Shown one piece after another: positions 54,173 to 63,237 of a stretch of 64,000 nucleotides of DNA. The position numbers and the translations under genes were made by a program. Location: the NCBI RefSeq assembly GCF_001687105.1, contig NZ_CP014595.1:1364001-1428000 (forward strand), written 5' to 3'. The stretch's first letter is position 1. Each line of letters begins with the position of its first letter. This DNA is from Salipiger sp. CCB-MM3 (GTDB taxonomy: Bacteria > Pseudomonadota > Alphaproteobacteria > Rhodobacterales > Rhodobacteraceae). The notes under the pieces are model-generated. The model worked only from the letters and a program-made list of their open reading frames with translations, searched no databases and had not been told where the DNA came from.

Positions 54173-55060
54173 ATGAGCTATCGCCCCTTCGTCATGCTGA
54201 CCGCTACCGCCCGCCGCCCCGAGCTTTGGCGTCTTGCCCTTGGGATTTGCGTCGCGATCGCGGTGAGCTTTGTGCTGGGCCAGATGCTCTTTGCCATCGT
54301 CACGCTTTTCCTGCCGCCGGGCAGCGACAGCGCGCTGGCCGATGCGATCCGCCGCGCCGATGCGCCAGCGGGAATGCTTTTGCTGCTGGCCTCGATGGTC
54401 ACCATGGGCGTCGGGGCAATCGCCGCGGCGCGGGCGCTGCACGGGCGCAGCGCGATCACTCTTATCGGCCCGCCGCCCGTGGCGCTTCATCAGTTCATCC
54501 GTGTCGGGCTGGCGGCGGGCGCGGCGGCGCTGGTCGCGGCGGCGGTCACCATCTGGGCACAGAGCACGCCATTGAACCCGGGGCTCGCGCCGCTGCGCTG
54601 GCTGGCGCTGCTGCCGCTGACGCTTCCGGCGATCCTGTTGCAGACCGCCAGCGAGGAATTGTTCTTTCGCGGCTACCTGCAAACCCAGCTTGCCGCGCGG
54701 CTGCCGCAGCCTTGGGTCTGGCTCTGCCTACCTTCGGCGCTTTTCGCGCTGGGGCACTACGCGCCCGGAACCTATGGCAGCGCGGCGATCTATGTGGCGC
54801 TCTGGGCCTTTCTCTTTGGCCTTGCCGCCGCCGATCTGACGGCGCGCTCGGGCACGCTGGGTCCGGCGATGGCGCTGCATTTTGCCAACAATCTTGTGGC
54901 ACTGGCGCTGGTTGCGCCCGAAGGGCAGATGTCGGGCCTTGCGCTGATGCGCTGGCCGTTTGCGCTGGATGACACCGCGATGCTGATGCGGATGCTGCCG
55001 CTTGATCTGATCACCCTGCTGATCACCTGGCTTGCGGCGCGGTTGGCGCTGCGCCGCTGA
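54173..55060 (+). CDS. CPBP-family intramembrane metalloprotease
   Basis: 295 residues with about eight membrane segments. ASEELFFRGYLQ carries the EExxxR motif, FALGHY and LHFANN supply the downstream His/Asn positions, which is the CPBP (Rce1-like, Abi) arrangement. Bacterial members process or protect against membrane-active peptides, or act as scaffolds; no bacteriocin genes are nearby, so a housekeeping role is as likely. Start ATG at 54173 has no strong binding site. Confidence 0.88.
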   Translation: MSYRPFVMLTATARRPELWRLALGICVAIAVSFVLGQMLFAIVTLFLPPGSDSALADAIRRADAPAGMLLLLASMVTMGVGAIAAARALHGRSAITLIGPPPVALHQFIRVGLAAGAAALVAAAVTIWAQSTPLNPGLAPLRWLALLPLTLPAILLQTASEELFFRGYLQTQLAARLPQPWVWLCLPSALFALGHYAPGTYGSAAIYVALWAFLFGLAAADLTARSGTLGPAMALHFANNLVALALVAPEGQMSGLALMRWPFALDDTAMLMRMLPLDLITLLITWLAARLALRR

Positions 55061-55191
55061 AGCCCCGGCTCCCCCCGACCAGCGTGGAAAGCAGGCCGTG
55101 ATTGCATTTCCCTTGCCGCTTGCTTAAGTCAGCGCCAACCCAAAGCCCCTGACGCCGCAGGGCACGCTCGGAAAACAAGGGCAGCACCGCA

Positions 55192-56145
55192 ATGAACTGG
55201 ATCACCAACTACGTCCGTCCCCGGATCAACTCGATCTTCTCGCGCCGCGAGGTCCCCGACAATCTGTGGACCAAATGCGATTCCTGCGGGACGATGCTGT
55301 TTCACCGCGAGGTGACGGACAATCTCGGCGTCTGCACCAACTGCAGCCACCACATGAACATCACCCCGCGCGCGCGCTTCGACGCGCTGTTCGATGGCGG
55401 TGTGTTCAACGAGGTCGCCGTGCCCGAGCCGATCGCCGATCCGCTGCAGTTCCGTGATCAGAAGAAATACCCCGACCGGATGAAGGCCGCACAGCGCTCG
55501 ACCGGCGAGAAGGACGCGATGCTTGTCGCCTCCGGCGAGATCAACCGTACCCCGGTGGTGGCCTGCGCGCAGGACTTCACTTTCATGGGCGGCTCCATGG
55601 GCATGTATGTCGGCAACGCCATCGTCGCCGCAGCCGAGGAAGCGGTGAAGCTCAAGCGCCCGCTGATCCTGTTCTCTGCCGCCGGTGGCGCGCGGATGCA
55701 GGAAGGCATCCTGTCGCTGATGCAGATGCCGCGCTCGACCGTGGCGATCCAGATGCTGCGCGAGGCGGGCCTGCCTTATATCGTCGTGCTGACCCATCCG
55801 ACCACAGGCGGCGTCACCGCCTCTTACGCGATGCTGGGCGACGTGCAGATCTCCGAGCCGGGCGCATTGATCTGCTTCGCCGGTCCGCGGGTGATCGAGC
55901 AGACCATCCGTGAAAAGCTGCCCGAGGGCTTCCAGCGCGCCGAGTACCTGCTCGAGCACGGCATGCTCGACCGGGTGACCGACCGCCGCGAACTGCGCGG
56001 CGAGCTGACCACCATCCTGCGCATGCTGATGGGCATGCCGCCCGCCGTCGCGGGTGATCTGCCCTCGCCCGCTGCCGACGCGCCTGCCGAAGCCGCGCCC
56101 AAGGCAGAGGCCAAAGCTGACAAGAAGAAGAAATCCGCCAAGTGA
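55192..56145 (+). CDS. accD: Acetyl-CoA carboxylase carboxyltransferase subunit beta
   Basis: 317 residues. The N-terminal zinc ribbon reads KCDSCGTMLFHREVTDNLGVCTNCSHHM split across residues 26-54 (Cys-x2-Cys-x15-Cys-x2-Cys). The crotonase-like core has MGGSMGMYVGNAI, FSAAGGARMQEGILSLMQMPRST and TGGVTASYAMLGD. With AccA it transfers carboxyl from biotin to acetyl-CoA for fatty acid synthesis. A Lys/Ala-rich tail (AEAKADKKKKSAK) follows. GTGA overlap with folC. Confidence 0.96.
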   Translation: MNWITNYVRPRINSIFSRREVPDNLWTKCDSCGTMLFHREVTDNLGVCTNCSHHMNITPRARFDALFDGGVFNEVAVPEPIADPLQFRDQKKYPDRMKAAQRSTGEKDAMLVASGEINRTPVVACAQDFTFMGGSMGMYVGNAIVAAAEEAVKLKRPLILFSAAGGARMQEGILSLMQMPRSTVAIQMLREAGLPYIVVLTHPTTGGVTASYAMLGDVQISEPGALICFAGPRVIEQTIREKLPEGFQRAEYLLEHGMLDRVTDRRELRGELTTILRMLMGMPPAVAGDLPSPAADAPAEAAPKAEAKADKKKKSAK

Positions 56146-57428
56146 CCAGCGTGAGCAGCGCCGCCAGTTCCGACGCCATCCTCGACCGGATGATGTCGCT
56201 GCATCCCAAGATCATCGACCTCACGCTCGACCGCGTCTGGCGGCTGCTCGAGGCGCTGGACCATCCCGAGCGCGCCCTGCCTCCGGTGATCCACCTTGCC
56301 GGAACCAACGGCAAGGGCTCCACGCAGGCGATGATCCGCGCCGGGCTGGAGGCGCAGGGCAAGCGCGTGCACGCCTATGTCTCGCCGCATCTCGTGCGGT
56401 TCCACGAGCGTATCCGGCTGGCGGGTGAGTTGATCTCCGAAGACGCGCTGAGCGCCGTGCTCGACGAATGCTGGGAGAAGAACCAGCGCGCGCAGATCAC
56501 CTATTTCGAGATCACCACTTGCGCCGCGCTGCTGGCATTCGCCCGCACGCCCGCGGATTACACGCTGCTGGAGACCGGCCTTGGCGGGCGGCTCGACGCC
56601 ACCAATGTGGTGGAAAAGCCCGCGCTGACGATCCTCACGCCGATCTCGCTCGACCACCAGCAGTACCTCGGCGAGACCCTTGCCGAGATCGCCGGTGAGA
56701 AAGCCGGTATCCTCAAGCGCGGCGTGCCCTGCGTCGTCGGCCCGCAGCCCGAGGAAGCGATGGAGGTGATCGAGGCCCGCGCCGCAAAGCTCGGCGTGCC
56801 GCTGCTGGCGCACGGCCAGCACTGGCATGTGACCGAGGAACGCGGGCGGCTGGTCTATCAGGACGAGACCGGTCTTCTGGACCTGCCGCTGCCGAACCTG
56901 CCCGGACGCCATCAGCTGGCCAACGCCGGCGCGGCGCTGGCGGCACTGCGCCACCTCGGGTTCGGCGAAGAGGCCTGCGAGGCCGCCGTCACCTCGGCGG
57001 ATTGGCCCGCGCGAATGCAGCGCCTCACCCATGGCCCGCTGCTGAAAGCGGCACCACTGGCCGAGCTCTGGCTCGACGGCGGGCACAACCCGGCGGCTGG
57101 CGAGGCTCTGGCCGAGCACCTGACGCGGATGCCGCGGCGGCCCACGCATCTGATCTGCGGCATGCTGAACACCAAGGATGTGGGCGGTTACCTGCGTCCG
57201 CTGGCGCGCGTTGCCGACAGTCTCACCGCCGTGTCGATCCCCGACGCCCCGGCGACGCTGGAGGCCGAAGAGACCGCACGCGCCGCACGCGCCTCCGGGC
57301 TGCGCGCCCATGCCGCTGCGGATGTGCCCGCTGCCCTTGCTGCGATCACCGCCGAAGAGCCCCGCGCGCGCATCCTGATCTGCGGATCTCTCTACCTCGC
57401 GGGCACGGTTCTGCGCGAAAACGGCTGA
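56142..57428 (+). CDS. folC: Bifunctional folylpolyglutamate synthase / dihydrofolate synthase
   Basis: 428 residues of the Mur-ligase type. HLAGTNGKGSTQAMIRAGLEAQGKRVHAYVSPHLVRFHERI is the P-loop and substrate block, LLETGLGGRLDATNV and ITPISLDHQQYLGETLAEIAGEKAGI follow, and LWLDGGHNPAAGEALAEHL lies in the C-terminal domain. It adds glutamates to folates. The start is the GTG overlapping the accD stop; a GTG three codons on is possible. The accD-folC order is common in proteobacteria. Confidence 0.94.
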   Translation: MTSVSSAASSDAILDRMMSLHPKIIDLTLDRVWRLLEALDHPERALPPVIHLAGTNGKGSTQAMIRAGLEAQGKRVHAYVSPHLVRFHERIRLAGELISEDALSAVLDECWEKNQRAQITYFEITTCAALLAFARTPADYTLLETGLGGRLDATNVVEKPALTILTPISLDHQQYLGETLAEIAGEKAGILKRGVPCVVGPQPEEAMEVIEARAAKLGVPLLAHGQHWHVTEERGRLVYQDETGLLDLPLPNLPGRHQLANAGAALAALRHLGFGEEACEAAVTSADWPARMQRLTHGPLLKAAPLAELWLDGGHNPAAGEALAEHLTRMPRRPTHLICGMLNTKDVGGYLRPLARVADSLTAVSIPDAPATLEAEETARAARASGLRAHAAADVPAALAAITAEEPRARILICGSLYLAGTVLRENG

Positions 57429-57495
57429 CGTAGAGGCACCATTGGTGGTGGTGCGAGAAAAATGGACTCTTAGGGTTCGTTTAACCAACTATATC

Positions 57496-57525
57496 TTGAC
57501 GGATTGTTTCCCGCTCCCCTAGGAT
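57496..57525 (+). promoter_or_regulatory. Sigma-70-type promoter for the unassigned RNA
   Basis: TTGACG at 57496-57501 and TAGGAT at 57520-57525 are separated by 18 bases, in an AT-richer patch directly after folC. Transcription should begin near 57532. No protein start with a good binding site follows before the terminator. Confidence 0.7.
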
Positions 57526-57531
57526 TAGGGT

Positions 57532-57780
57532 ACAAGGTTTAGCTTCACCACAATCTGCGCGGTGCGAGCGACGGGACAGACAGAGCGTTACGGGACGGCG
57601 CTGATCCAAGCCAGCGCTACAGGGACAGGATTGGCGGCATCGACCATCTGATGCGGCTTACCACCGACACCTCTGCCTTGCCCACGGCCCCTTACTTGGG
57701 CCGGAAGTGGAATTTCTATCGCAGGCAGAAGACTTTATAAAACGAGCAGTATTGAAGGGTCCTTCGGGACCCTTCTTTTT
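57532..57780 (+). ncRNA. Unassigned structured small RNA, about 250 nt
   Basis: A 385-base gap between folC and zapE contains a good promoter (57496-57525) and a strong terminator (57754-57780) with no convincing protein between them. The interval has four stem-loops: GCGCTG/CAGCGC (57598-57617), GCATC/GATGC (57637-57654), CGGCCC/GGGCCG (57685-57703) and the UUCG-capped terminator stem. GGGACA/GGGACG occurs three times at about 20-30 base spacing in the 5' half. It does not show tmRNA, RNase P, SRP or convincing 6S landmarks. A 66-codon frame from GTG at 57707 runs through the terminator and is not credible. Confidence 0.65.
57754..57780 (+). terminator. Rho-independent terminator with UUCG loop
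   Basis: GAAGGGTCC and GGACCCTTC form a perfect 9-bp stem closed by TTCG and followed by five T. It ends the small RNA and lies 34 bases from the zapE stop on the other strand. Confidence 0.95.
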
Positions 57781-57813
57781 GCGTTGTGCTAGGAAGCGAC
57801 CGGTCCGCGCGCC

Positions 57814-58881
57814 TCAGTCGATCGGCTTGCCCCAGTCCGCATCCTGCATCTCGCGCAGGCGGCTTGCGGTGCGCTCGAACTCGAACGCGCCCGCGCCCTC
57901 CACATAGAGGCTCTCGGGCTCGTCCACCGCGCTGACGATCAGTTTCACCTTGGCCTCATAGAGCGCATCGATCAGCGTGACGAAGCGTTTCGCTTCATTG
58001 AAATTGCCGCGCCCGAGCCGCGGGATGTCCTCGATCACCAGCACCCGCACCGCATCCGCCAGCGCAAGATAATCCGCCGGGCCAAGCGGCTGGCCGCAGA
58101 GATCGTAGAAGCGCGCGCGTGCGACGCCGTTCCAATAGCGCGGCAGTTCGACCTTGCGGGTCTTGATGTGCAGCGTCAGCGCCTCTTCGTTGCCGTGGGT
58201 CAGCTCATGCCAGACGCGGTCGATCTCGGCGCGGGTCTCGGGGGTGACGGGGCAGAAATAGACCTGCGCCCCCTTCAGCCGGTCCTGCCGGTGGTCTTTC
58301 TCGGAGGCAAGCTCGCGCACCTCGAGCCGCGCTTTGATCAGCTTGATGAACGGCAGGAAGAGTTGCCGGTTGAGCCCGTCCTTGTAAAGATCATCGGGCA
58401 CCCGGTTCGAGGTGGTCACCACCACCGTCCCCGCCGCGAAAAGCTGCTCGAACAGCCGACCCACCAGCATCGCATCGGCAATGTCGGTGATCTGCATCTC
58501 GTCGAAGGCCAGAACCTTCACCGCGTCCGAGACCTTCTTGGCCATCGGCACCACCGGATCCTCGACCCCCTGCTCGCGCAGGCGGTGCAGCTCGCTCTGC
58601 ATCTCCTGCATGAAGGCATGGAAGTGCACCCGGCGCACCGGCACATGCAGGCTGTCGACGAAGAGGTCCATCAGCATCGACTTGCCGCGTCCGACCCCGC
58701 CCCAAAGGTAGAGCCCCTTGGGCGGCTCCGGCTCCTTGCGGCGGAACAGCGATTTCTTCACCGGCTTGGCAAGCTCGGCACGGATGCGCTCGAAGTGCGG
58801 CAACGCCTCTTCCTGCGCCGGGTCGCGCAGAAGGTGGCCATCCGCCACACGCTCGTCGTAGAGGTCCATCAGCGTGGTCAT
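57814..58881 (-). CDS. zapE: Cell division protein ZapE (AFG1-like ATPase)
   Basis: 355-residue P-loop ATPase linked to FtsZ-ring stability. Walker A GGVGRGKSMLMD near residue 61, VHFHAFMQEMQ, Walker B VLAFDEMQITDIADAML and sensor TTSNRVPDDLYKDGLNRQLFLPFI are all present. The start at 58881 gives the family N-terminus MTTLMDLYDERVADG; its binding site is weak. The frame runs upstream without family sequence. Often located near the TCA-cycle genes in this group, which are outside the window. Confidence 0.93.
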   Translation of the reverse strand: MTTLMDLYDERVADGHLLRDPAQEEALPHFERIRAELAKPVKKSLFRRKEPEPPKGLYLWGGVGRGKSMLMDLFVDSLHVPVRRVHFHAFMQEMQSELHRLREQGVEDPVVPMAKKVSDAVKVLAFDEMQITDIADAMLVGRLFEQLFAAGTVVVTTSNRVPDDLYKDGLNRQLFLPFIKLIKARLEVRELASEKDHRQDRLKGAQVYFCPVTPETRAEIDRVWHELTHGNEEALTLHIKTRKVELPRYWNGVARARFYDLCGQPLGPADYLALADAVRVLVIEDIPRLGRGNFNEAKRFVTLIDALYEAKVKLIVSAVDEPESLYVEGAGAFEFERTASRLREMQDADWGKPID

Positions 58882-59044
58882 AGAAGCGCCATAGCGCGCC
58901 GCAGCACGATTGTGTAGAGGCCGCGAAACCCTGCCAACCCATTGCCCACACATCAGGCAACGTGATGCCACAAATCACGAAAGCCGAATTGACCCTGCGT
59001 TCAAATGCCGCGAGGGTGCCGCGGTGCAGCAGGAGCCTCCCCAC

Positions 59045-60283
59045 ATGACCCGCACCCCTCTTTTCACGCCCGTCCTCGTGGTGGGCTGCCTGATCATTCT
59101 GATCTCTTTCGCGATCCGCGCCAGCTTTGGCGTGTTCCAGATCCCGATCGCCGAAGAGTTCCACTGGCCGCGCGCCGAGTTCTCGCTGGCCATCGCCATC
59201 CAGAACCTTGCATGGGGCATCGGCCAGCCGATCTTTGGCGCGCTGGCCGAGAAGATCGGCGACCGTAAGGCCATCGTCATGGGCGCGGTGATCTATGCCG
59301 CGGGCCTCGTGCTGTCGAGCTTTGCGGTCAGCCCGCTGCAGCATCAGATGTACGAAGTGCTGGTGGGCTTTGGCGTCGCGGGCACCGGCTTTGGCGTGAT
59401 CCTCGCCGTTGTGGGTCGCGCCTCCTCGGATGACAACCGCTCGATGAGCCTTGCCATCGCCACCGCGGCAGGCAGCGCCGGGCAGATCTTTGGCGCGCCG
59501 GTTGCGGAATGGATGCTCAGCATGATGAGCTGGCAGGAAGTGTTCCTCGTGTTCACCGCCGCGATCCTTGCGGTGCTGCTGTTCCTGCCGCTGATGCGCG
59601 CGCCCGCGGCAAGCAAGGCCGAGATCGAAGAGAGCATGGGCACCATCCTGAACCGTGCGTTCCGCGACCCCTCGTTCTCGCTGATCTTCCTCGGCTTCTT
59701 CTCCTGCGGCTATCAGCTGGCCTTCGTCACCGCGCATTTCCCGGCCTTCGTCACCGAGCTCTGCAGCCCGATCGCCGCCGGAAGCGTGCTGCACAACATC
59801 GGGGTGACCACCACCTCGGCGCTCGGCGCGGTGTCGATCGCGGTGATCGGCGTGGCCAATGTGGGCGGCACGCTGCTGGCCGGTTGGGCGGGCAAGCGCT
59901 GGCCGCGCAAGTATCTGCTGGCGATGATCTACACCGGGCGGACCATCGTCGCGGCGCTGTTCATCATGCTGCCCATCACCCCGGTCAGCGTTCTGGTCTT
60001 CTCGGTCGTCATGGGCGCGCTGTGGCTGGCCACCGTGCCGCTGACCTCGGGCCTCGTCGCGCATCTCTACGGGCTGCGCTACATGGGCACGCTCTACGGC
60101 ATCGTCTTCTTCAGCCACCAGCTTGGCGGCTTCCTCGGCGTCTGGCTGGGCGGGCGGATGTACGACATCTACGGCGACTACACGCTGGTGTGGTGGATCG
60201 GCGTCGGTGTCGGCGCGCTGAGCGCGGTGCTGCATCTGCCGGTGCGCGAGAGCCCGCGTCTTGCGGCGACGCAGCCGGCCTAA
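59045..60283 (+). CDS. Major facilitator superfamily transporter
   Basis: 412 residues, 12 hydrophobic segments. The FQIPIAEEFHWPRAEFSLAIAIQNLAWGIGQPIFGALAEKIGDRKAIVMG block contains the MFS motif-A loop (GALAEKIGDRK). The pattern recalls oxalate/formate or monocarboxylate-type MFS carriers, but the substrate is not determined. AGGAG precedes the start at 59045; the frame extends upstream without membrane character. Diverges from zapE. Confidence 0.88.
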   Translation: MTRTPLFTPVLVVGCLIILISFAIRASFGVFQIPIAEEFHWPRAEFSLAIAIQNLAWGIGQPIFGALAEKIGDRKAIVMGAVIYAAGLVLSSFAVSPLQHQMYEVLVGFGVAGTGFGVILAVVGRASSDDNRSMSLAIATAAGSAGQIFGAPVAEWMLSMMSWQEVFLVFTAAILAVLLFLPLMRAPAASKAEIEESMGTILNRAFRDPSFSLIFLGFFSCGYQLAFVTAHFPAFVTELCSPIAAGSVLHNIGVTTTSALGAVSIAVIGVANVGGTLLAGWAGKRWPRKYLLAMIYTGRTIVAALFIMLPITPVSVLVFSVVMGALWLATVPLTSGLVAHLYGLRYMGTLYGIVFFSHQLGGFLGVWLGGRMYDIYGDYTLVWWIGVGVGALSAVLHLPVRESPRLAATQPA

Positions 60284-60300
60284 GCCCCAAGCAAACGCCG

Positions 60301-60323
60301 AAGCGGGCCGCTCAGGCCCGCTT
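60301..60323. terminator. Hairpin between convergent MFS and alpha/beta hydrolase genes
   Basis: AAGCGGGCC and GGCCCGCTT form a perfect 9-bp stem with a 5-base loop, starting 18 bases past the MFS stop and overlapping the hydrolase stop codon (60312-60314). No long T-run, so strength is uncertain. Confidence 0.55.
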
Positions 60324-61253
60324 CATCGCCGCATCATGATCGGCCATAAGTGCCGCCAGTTCACGCGCATGCGTGTGCGGCAAGCCATGCCATGCGTCGG
60401 GAATAATGTCCTGCTCGACCCGCGGGTTCCACGCGTCGAGCTGTTCAACCGCCCCCGCACGCACCATCCGGTCCTGCGCCCCCCAGATCGCCATCACCGG
60501 CACGCTCAGCTTCGCGATACGCTGGTGCACCGCTTCCTGCGGCTCCTGCAGACAGCCGCGCAGGCTCGACAGGACCGAGCGTATGAAGCCGCGCCGCTTG
60601 AGCTCATCAAGGTGCAACTGGTCGATCTCGGGCACTTCGCTGCGATTGTCAGAGCCCTCGATCACGTTCTGCCGGTGCGCCTTGGGAAACACCATGTGGA
60701 ACAGCCAGCTGCCGCAGATCGGGTGCTGCAGCGTCCAGTCGACCATCGAGGAGAGATCCGATTCGATGCCCGCAGGCGCGACCAGCACCAGACGCGACAC
60801 GCGCTTGGGGTTCTCGGCGGTGAAGGCCGACGCCACCACCGCGCCAAGCGAATAGCCCAGCATGGTCATCGGCCCCTTGAGGTCGAGCACGGCCAGAAGC
60901 TCTTCGAGCTGCTGCATCAGGAAGGCCGGGGTCTGCGCTCCGCGCGGACGGTCGGAAAAGCCGCGTCCGTAAAGATCGTAGATCAGCACGCGCTTGCCCT
61001 GCGCCACCAGATGCCGGGTCAGCGCGTGGAACACCGCCGATGGCGCGGTCAGCCCGTGAATGCACACAACCAGCGGCCCATCCTCGGGCCCCTGCAACTG
61101 ATAATGCGTCCGGCCATGGCTGAGACGGACGCATTTGCCCGGCGCCTGCGAGCGGCGCAGATCAGTGAGCGGTCGGCGGCGAAGCTCGGCGACGACCGGC
61201 AAAGCGGCGATGACGGGAATCGCCGCGGCGATAACGCCAAGGGTGTAGCTCAT
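60312..61253 (-). CDS. Alpha/beta-fold hydrolase, membrane-anchored
   Basis: 313 residues. An N-terminal hydrophobic segment (MSYTLGVIAAAIPVIAALPVVA) probably anchors or exports it. The hydrolase core has VVCIHGLTAPSAVFHALTRHLVAQGKRVLIYDLYGRGFSD, the nucleophile elbow GYSLGA, an acid in AIWGAQDRM and the His in DAWHGLPHTH. Substrate unknown; esterase or haloperoxidase-like. Overlaps the HAD gene by 4 bases and is the last of a four-gene minus-strand run. Confidence 0.87.
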   Translation of the reverse strand: MSYTLGVIAAAIPVIAALPVVAELRRRPLTDLRRSQAPGKCVRLSHGRTHYQLQGPEDGPLVVCIHGLTAPSAVFHALTRHLVAQGKRVLIYDLYGRGFSDRPRGAQTPAFLMQQLEELLAVLDLKGPMTMLGYSLGAVVASAFTAENPKRVSRLVLVAPAGIESDLSSMVDWTLQHPICGSWLFHMVFPKAHRQNVIEGSDNRSEVPEIDQLHLDELKRRGFIRSVLSSLRGCLQEPQEAVHQRIAKLSVPVMAIWGAQDRMVRAGAVEQLDAWNPRVEQDIIPDAWHGLPHTHARELAALMADHDAAMKRA

Positions 61254-61870
61254 GCGGCATCGCGCTCCGGCAAGAGCCCGTGGCCGACCAGACAGGCCGC
61301 AAAGCCTTCGGGTCCACGGAACGGATGCACCTGCCAGCCGCGCGCGGCGGCGGCGGCGATATTGTCGTCGCGATCATCGGTGAACAGCAGCTGCTCGGGT
61401 GCAACGCCGGTCTCAGCCTCGAGCCTTGCGTAGATCTCGGCATCGGGCTTGGTCACGCCCATGTAGCCCGAGATGAACCGCTGATCGAACTCCGACAGGA
61501 AGGGATAGACCTTCTGCGCCACCTCGAAGGTGCCGATGCCGAAATTGCTCAAGGCAAAGACCGTGACGCCACGGGCGCGCAGCGTCCGCAGGATCTCGAC
61601 AGAGCGCGGAATCGCCGGGCTCGCAAGCTCGATCCAATTGTCGTGCCAATGGCGGATCTCGTCCCGCCACCGGGGGTGGCGCTCGGCGAGGGCATAGACT
61701 TCGTCGTGAAAGTCATGCCCTGCGTCGACGCGCTCGTTCATCTCGTGCAGATCCACCTCAGAGAACATGGCGCGGCGCCTGTCCTCTCCCATGAGGCGAT
61801 CAAAATATCGTTCTGGCTGCCATTCGATCAGCACATTGCCGATGTCGAAGACGACGGCTTGGATAGTCAT
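61250..61870 (-). CDS. HAD-superfamily hydrolase (YihX-like)
   Basis: 206 residues. Motif I is VVFDIGNVLIEW (nucleophile Asp; the second Asp is replaced by Gly as in YihX and haloacid-dehalogenase-like phosphatases), motif II VFALSNFG, Lys in GVTKPDAEIY and motif IV LFTDDRDDN. Likely a sugar-phosphate or nucleotide phosphatase; substrate unresolved. It overlaps the following hydrolase gene by 4 bases and follows DUF188 with a 3-base gap. Confidence 0.88.
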   Translation of the reverse strand: MTIQAVVFDIGNVLIEWQPERYFDRLMGEDRRRAMFSEVDLHEMNERVDAGHDFHDEVYALAERHPRWRDEIRHWHDNWIELASPAIPRSVEILRTLRARGVTVFALSNFGIGTFEVAQKVYPFLSEFDQRFISGYMGVTKPDAEIYARLEAETGVAPEQLLFTDDRDDNIAAAAARGWQVHPFRGPEGFAACLVGHGLLPERDAA

Positions 61871-61873
61871 TTC

Positions 61874-62323
61874 CTAGTCCCCTGCAGCGCGTACCTCGCG
61901 CTCTAGCGAATTTAGGAAACGGCTTCGGTCGTTCTTTGTAAAGCTTTTGACTTTCCCGCCTGAGTAGAATGGATCCGAAGCGCGGATATCTTGCATCAGG
62001 TCACGCATCGCCAACTGCGCACCGATGTTGCCGGAGGTGAAAATCTCGCCATCCGGGCGTAGCACCCGCGCGCCGCCCTCGATGCAGCGCGCCGCCAGAG
62101 GAATGTCATTGGTGACAACGACATCGCCCTTGCCTGCACGCTCGGCGATCCATTTGTCGGCCTCATCCGGTCCGGCAGAGACGGTGACCACCTGCACCAG
62201 CGGGTTGCGCGATGGACGCAACCCGCCATTGGCCACGAGCACCATCGGCAGGCGATGGCGGGTCGCCACGCGCTCGGCCTCTTCCTTCACAGGACAGGCA
62301 TCGGCGTCGATATAGAGCGTCAC
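61874..62323 (-). CDS. YaiI/YqxD-family DUF188 protein
   Basis: 149 residues beginning [23 protein letters not shown], with [42 protein letters not shown]. This PIN-like NYN family is widespread, and its conserved aspartates (DADAC, TNDIPL) suggest a nuclease, but no activity is established. Coupled by 4-base overlap to fghA upstream. Confidence 0.92.
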   Translation of the reverse strand: MTLYIDADACPVKEEAERVATRHRLPMVLVANGGLRPSRNPLVQVVTVSAGPDEADKWIAERAGKGDVVVTNDIPLAARCIEGGARVLRPDGEIFTSGNIGAQLAMRDLMQDIRASDPFYSGGKVKSFTKNDRSRFLNSLEREVRAAGD

Positions 62324-63150
62324 CCCAGCAGCGCCTCGGCATGGAAGGCGACATGCTCTTCCATGAAGGACGAGACGAAGAAGTAGCTGTGGTCATAGCC
62401 CTTCTGAATGCGGAAGCTGCCCTCCTGCCGCCTCAGAGCCATCGCCTCGGCCAGCGCCTCGGGCTTCAGCAGATGCAGGAACTGGTCATCGCCGCCCTGA
62501 TCGATCAGCACCGGCCCGTCAAAGCCGGTCCCGCGCATCAACAGGGTCGAATCATGCTTGGCCCATGCACTCTCGTCCTCGCCGAGATAGGCGCCCAGCT
62601 GCTTGCGGCCCCAGTCGCTCTGCGTCGGGTTGGCGATCGGCGCGAAGGCGGACACCGAGCGGAAGCGCCCAGGCAGGTTCATCGCCAGCGTCAGTGCGCC
62701 ATGGCCGCCCATCGAGTGCCCGGTGATGCCCTGCCGCTCCATATCCAGCGCGAACTCGGAGCCGATCAGCGCGGGCAGTTCCTCGGCCACGTAGTCCCAC
62801 ATGCGGAAATGCGGCGCCCAGGGGTCTTGGGTGGCGTTGACGTAAAAGCCCGCGCCCTGCCCCAGATCATAGGCCTCGTCATTGGCCACGCCCTCGCCGC
62901 GCGGCGAGGTGTCGGGGAAGACGAGCGCGATGCCCGCCTCGGCGGCCCAGGCCTGCGCCCCGGCCTTGGTCATGGCGTTCTCATGGGTGCAGGTAAGGCC
63001 CGAAAGGTACCACAGCACCGGCACCTCCATGTCCTTGGCCAGTTCGGGCAGGAACAGCCCGAAGGTCATGTCGCAGCCGCAAGCCTCGGACGCATGGGTA
63101 TAGACGCCCTGCGTGCCGCCGAAGCAGCGGTTTTCAGATTTGGTTTCCAT
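62320..63150 (-). CDS. fghA: S-formylglutathione hydrolase
   Basis: 276-residue esterase D family enzyme that hydrolyses S-formylglutathione to formate and glutathione in formaldehyde detoxification. The nucleophile elbow [42 protein letters not shown] and a late [16 protein letters not shown] with the catalytic His are diagnostic; Asp is in IDQGGDDQF. The glutathione-dependent formaldehyde dehydrogenase partner is not in the window. AGGAGT precedes the start. First gene of the run fghA-DUF188-HAD-hydrolase. Confidence 0.95.
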   Translation of the reverse strand: METKSENRCFGGTQGVYTHASEACGCDMTFGLFLPELAKDMEVPVLWYLSGLTCTHENAMTKAGAQAWAAEAGIALVFPDTSPRGEGVANDEAYDLGQGAGFYVNATQDPWAPHFRMWDYVAEELPALIGSEFALDMERQGITGHSMGGHGALTLAMNLPGRFRSVSAFAPIANPTQSDWGRKQLGAYLGEDESAWAKHDSTLLMRGTGFDGPVLIDQGGDDQFLHLLKPEALAEAMALRRQEGSFRIQKGYDHSYFFVSSFMEEHVAFHAEALLG

Positions 63151-63237
63151 GGCGGTACTCCTGTTTGACGCAAGGGCTACCGTGCCGGGCGTCGCTGGCG
63201 CAAGGCCGACGAACGTGGCGCAGGCGGCACTGCGTGC

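Noticed and set aside
54173..55060. CPBP protease as part of an abortive-infection or bacteriocin-immunity system
   Set aside because: No bacteriocin precursor, toxin or phage-defence partner lies nearby; the neighbours are a lipoprotein and accD.
57532..57780. 6S RNA, tmRNA or SRP RNA
   Set aside because: No long central-bubble hairpin with closing 5'/3' stem, no tag-peptide or tRNA-like ends, and no SRP GGAA/GCAGC helix 8 motif were found.
57707..57907. Possible 66-aa protein starting at a GTG within the small-RNA region
   Set aside because: It has no good ribosome binding site, reads through the rho-independent terminator at 57754-57780 and continues into antisense zapE.
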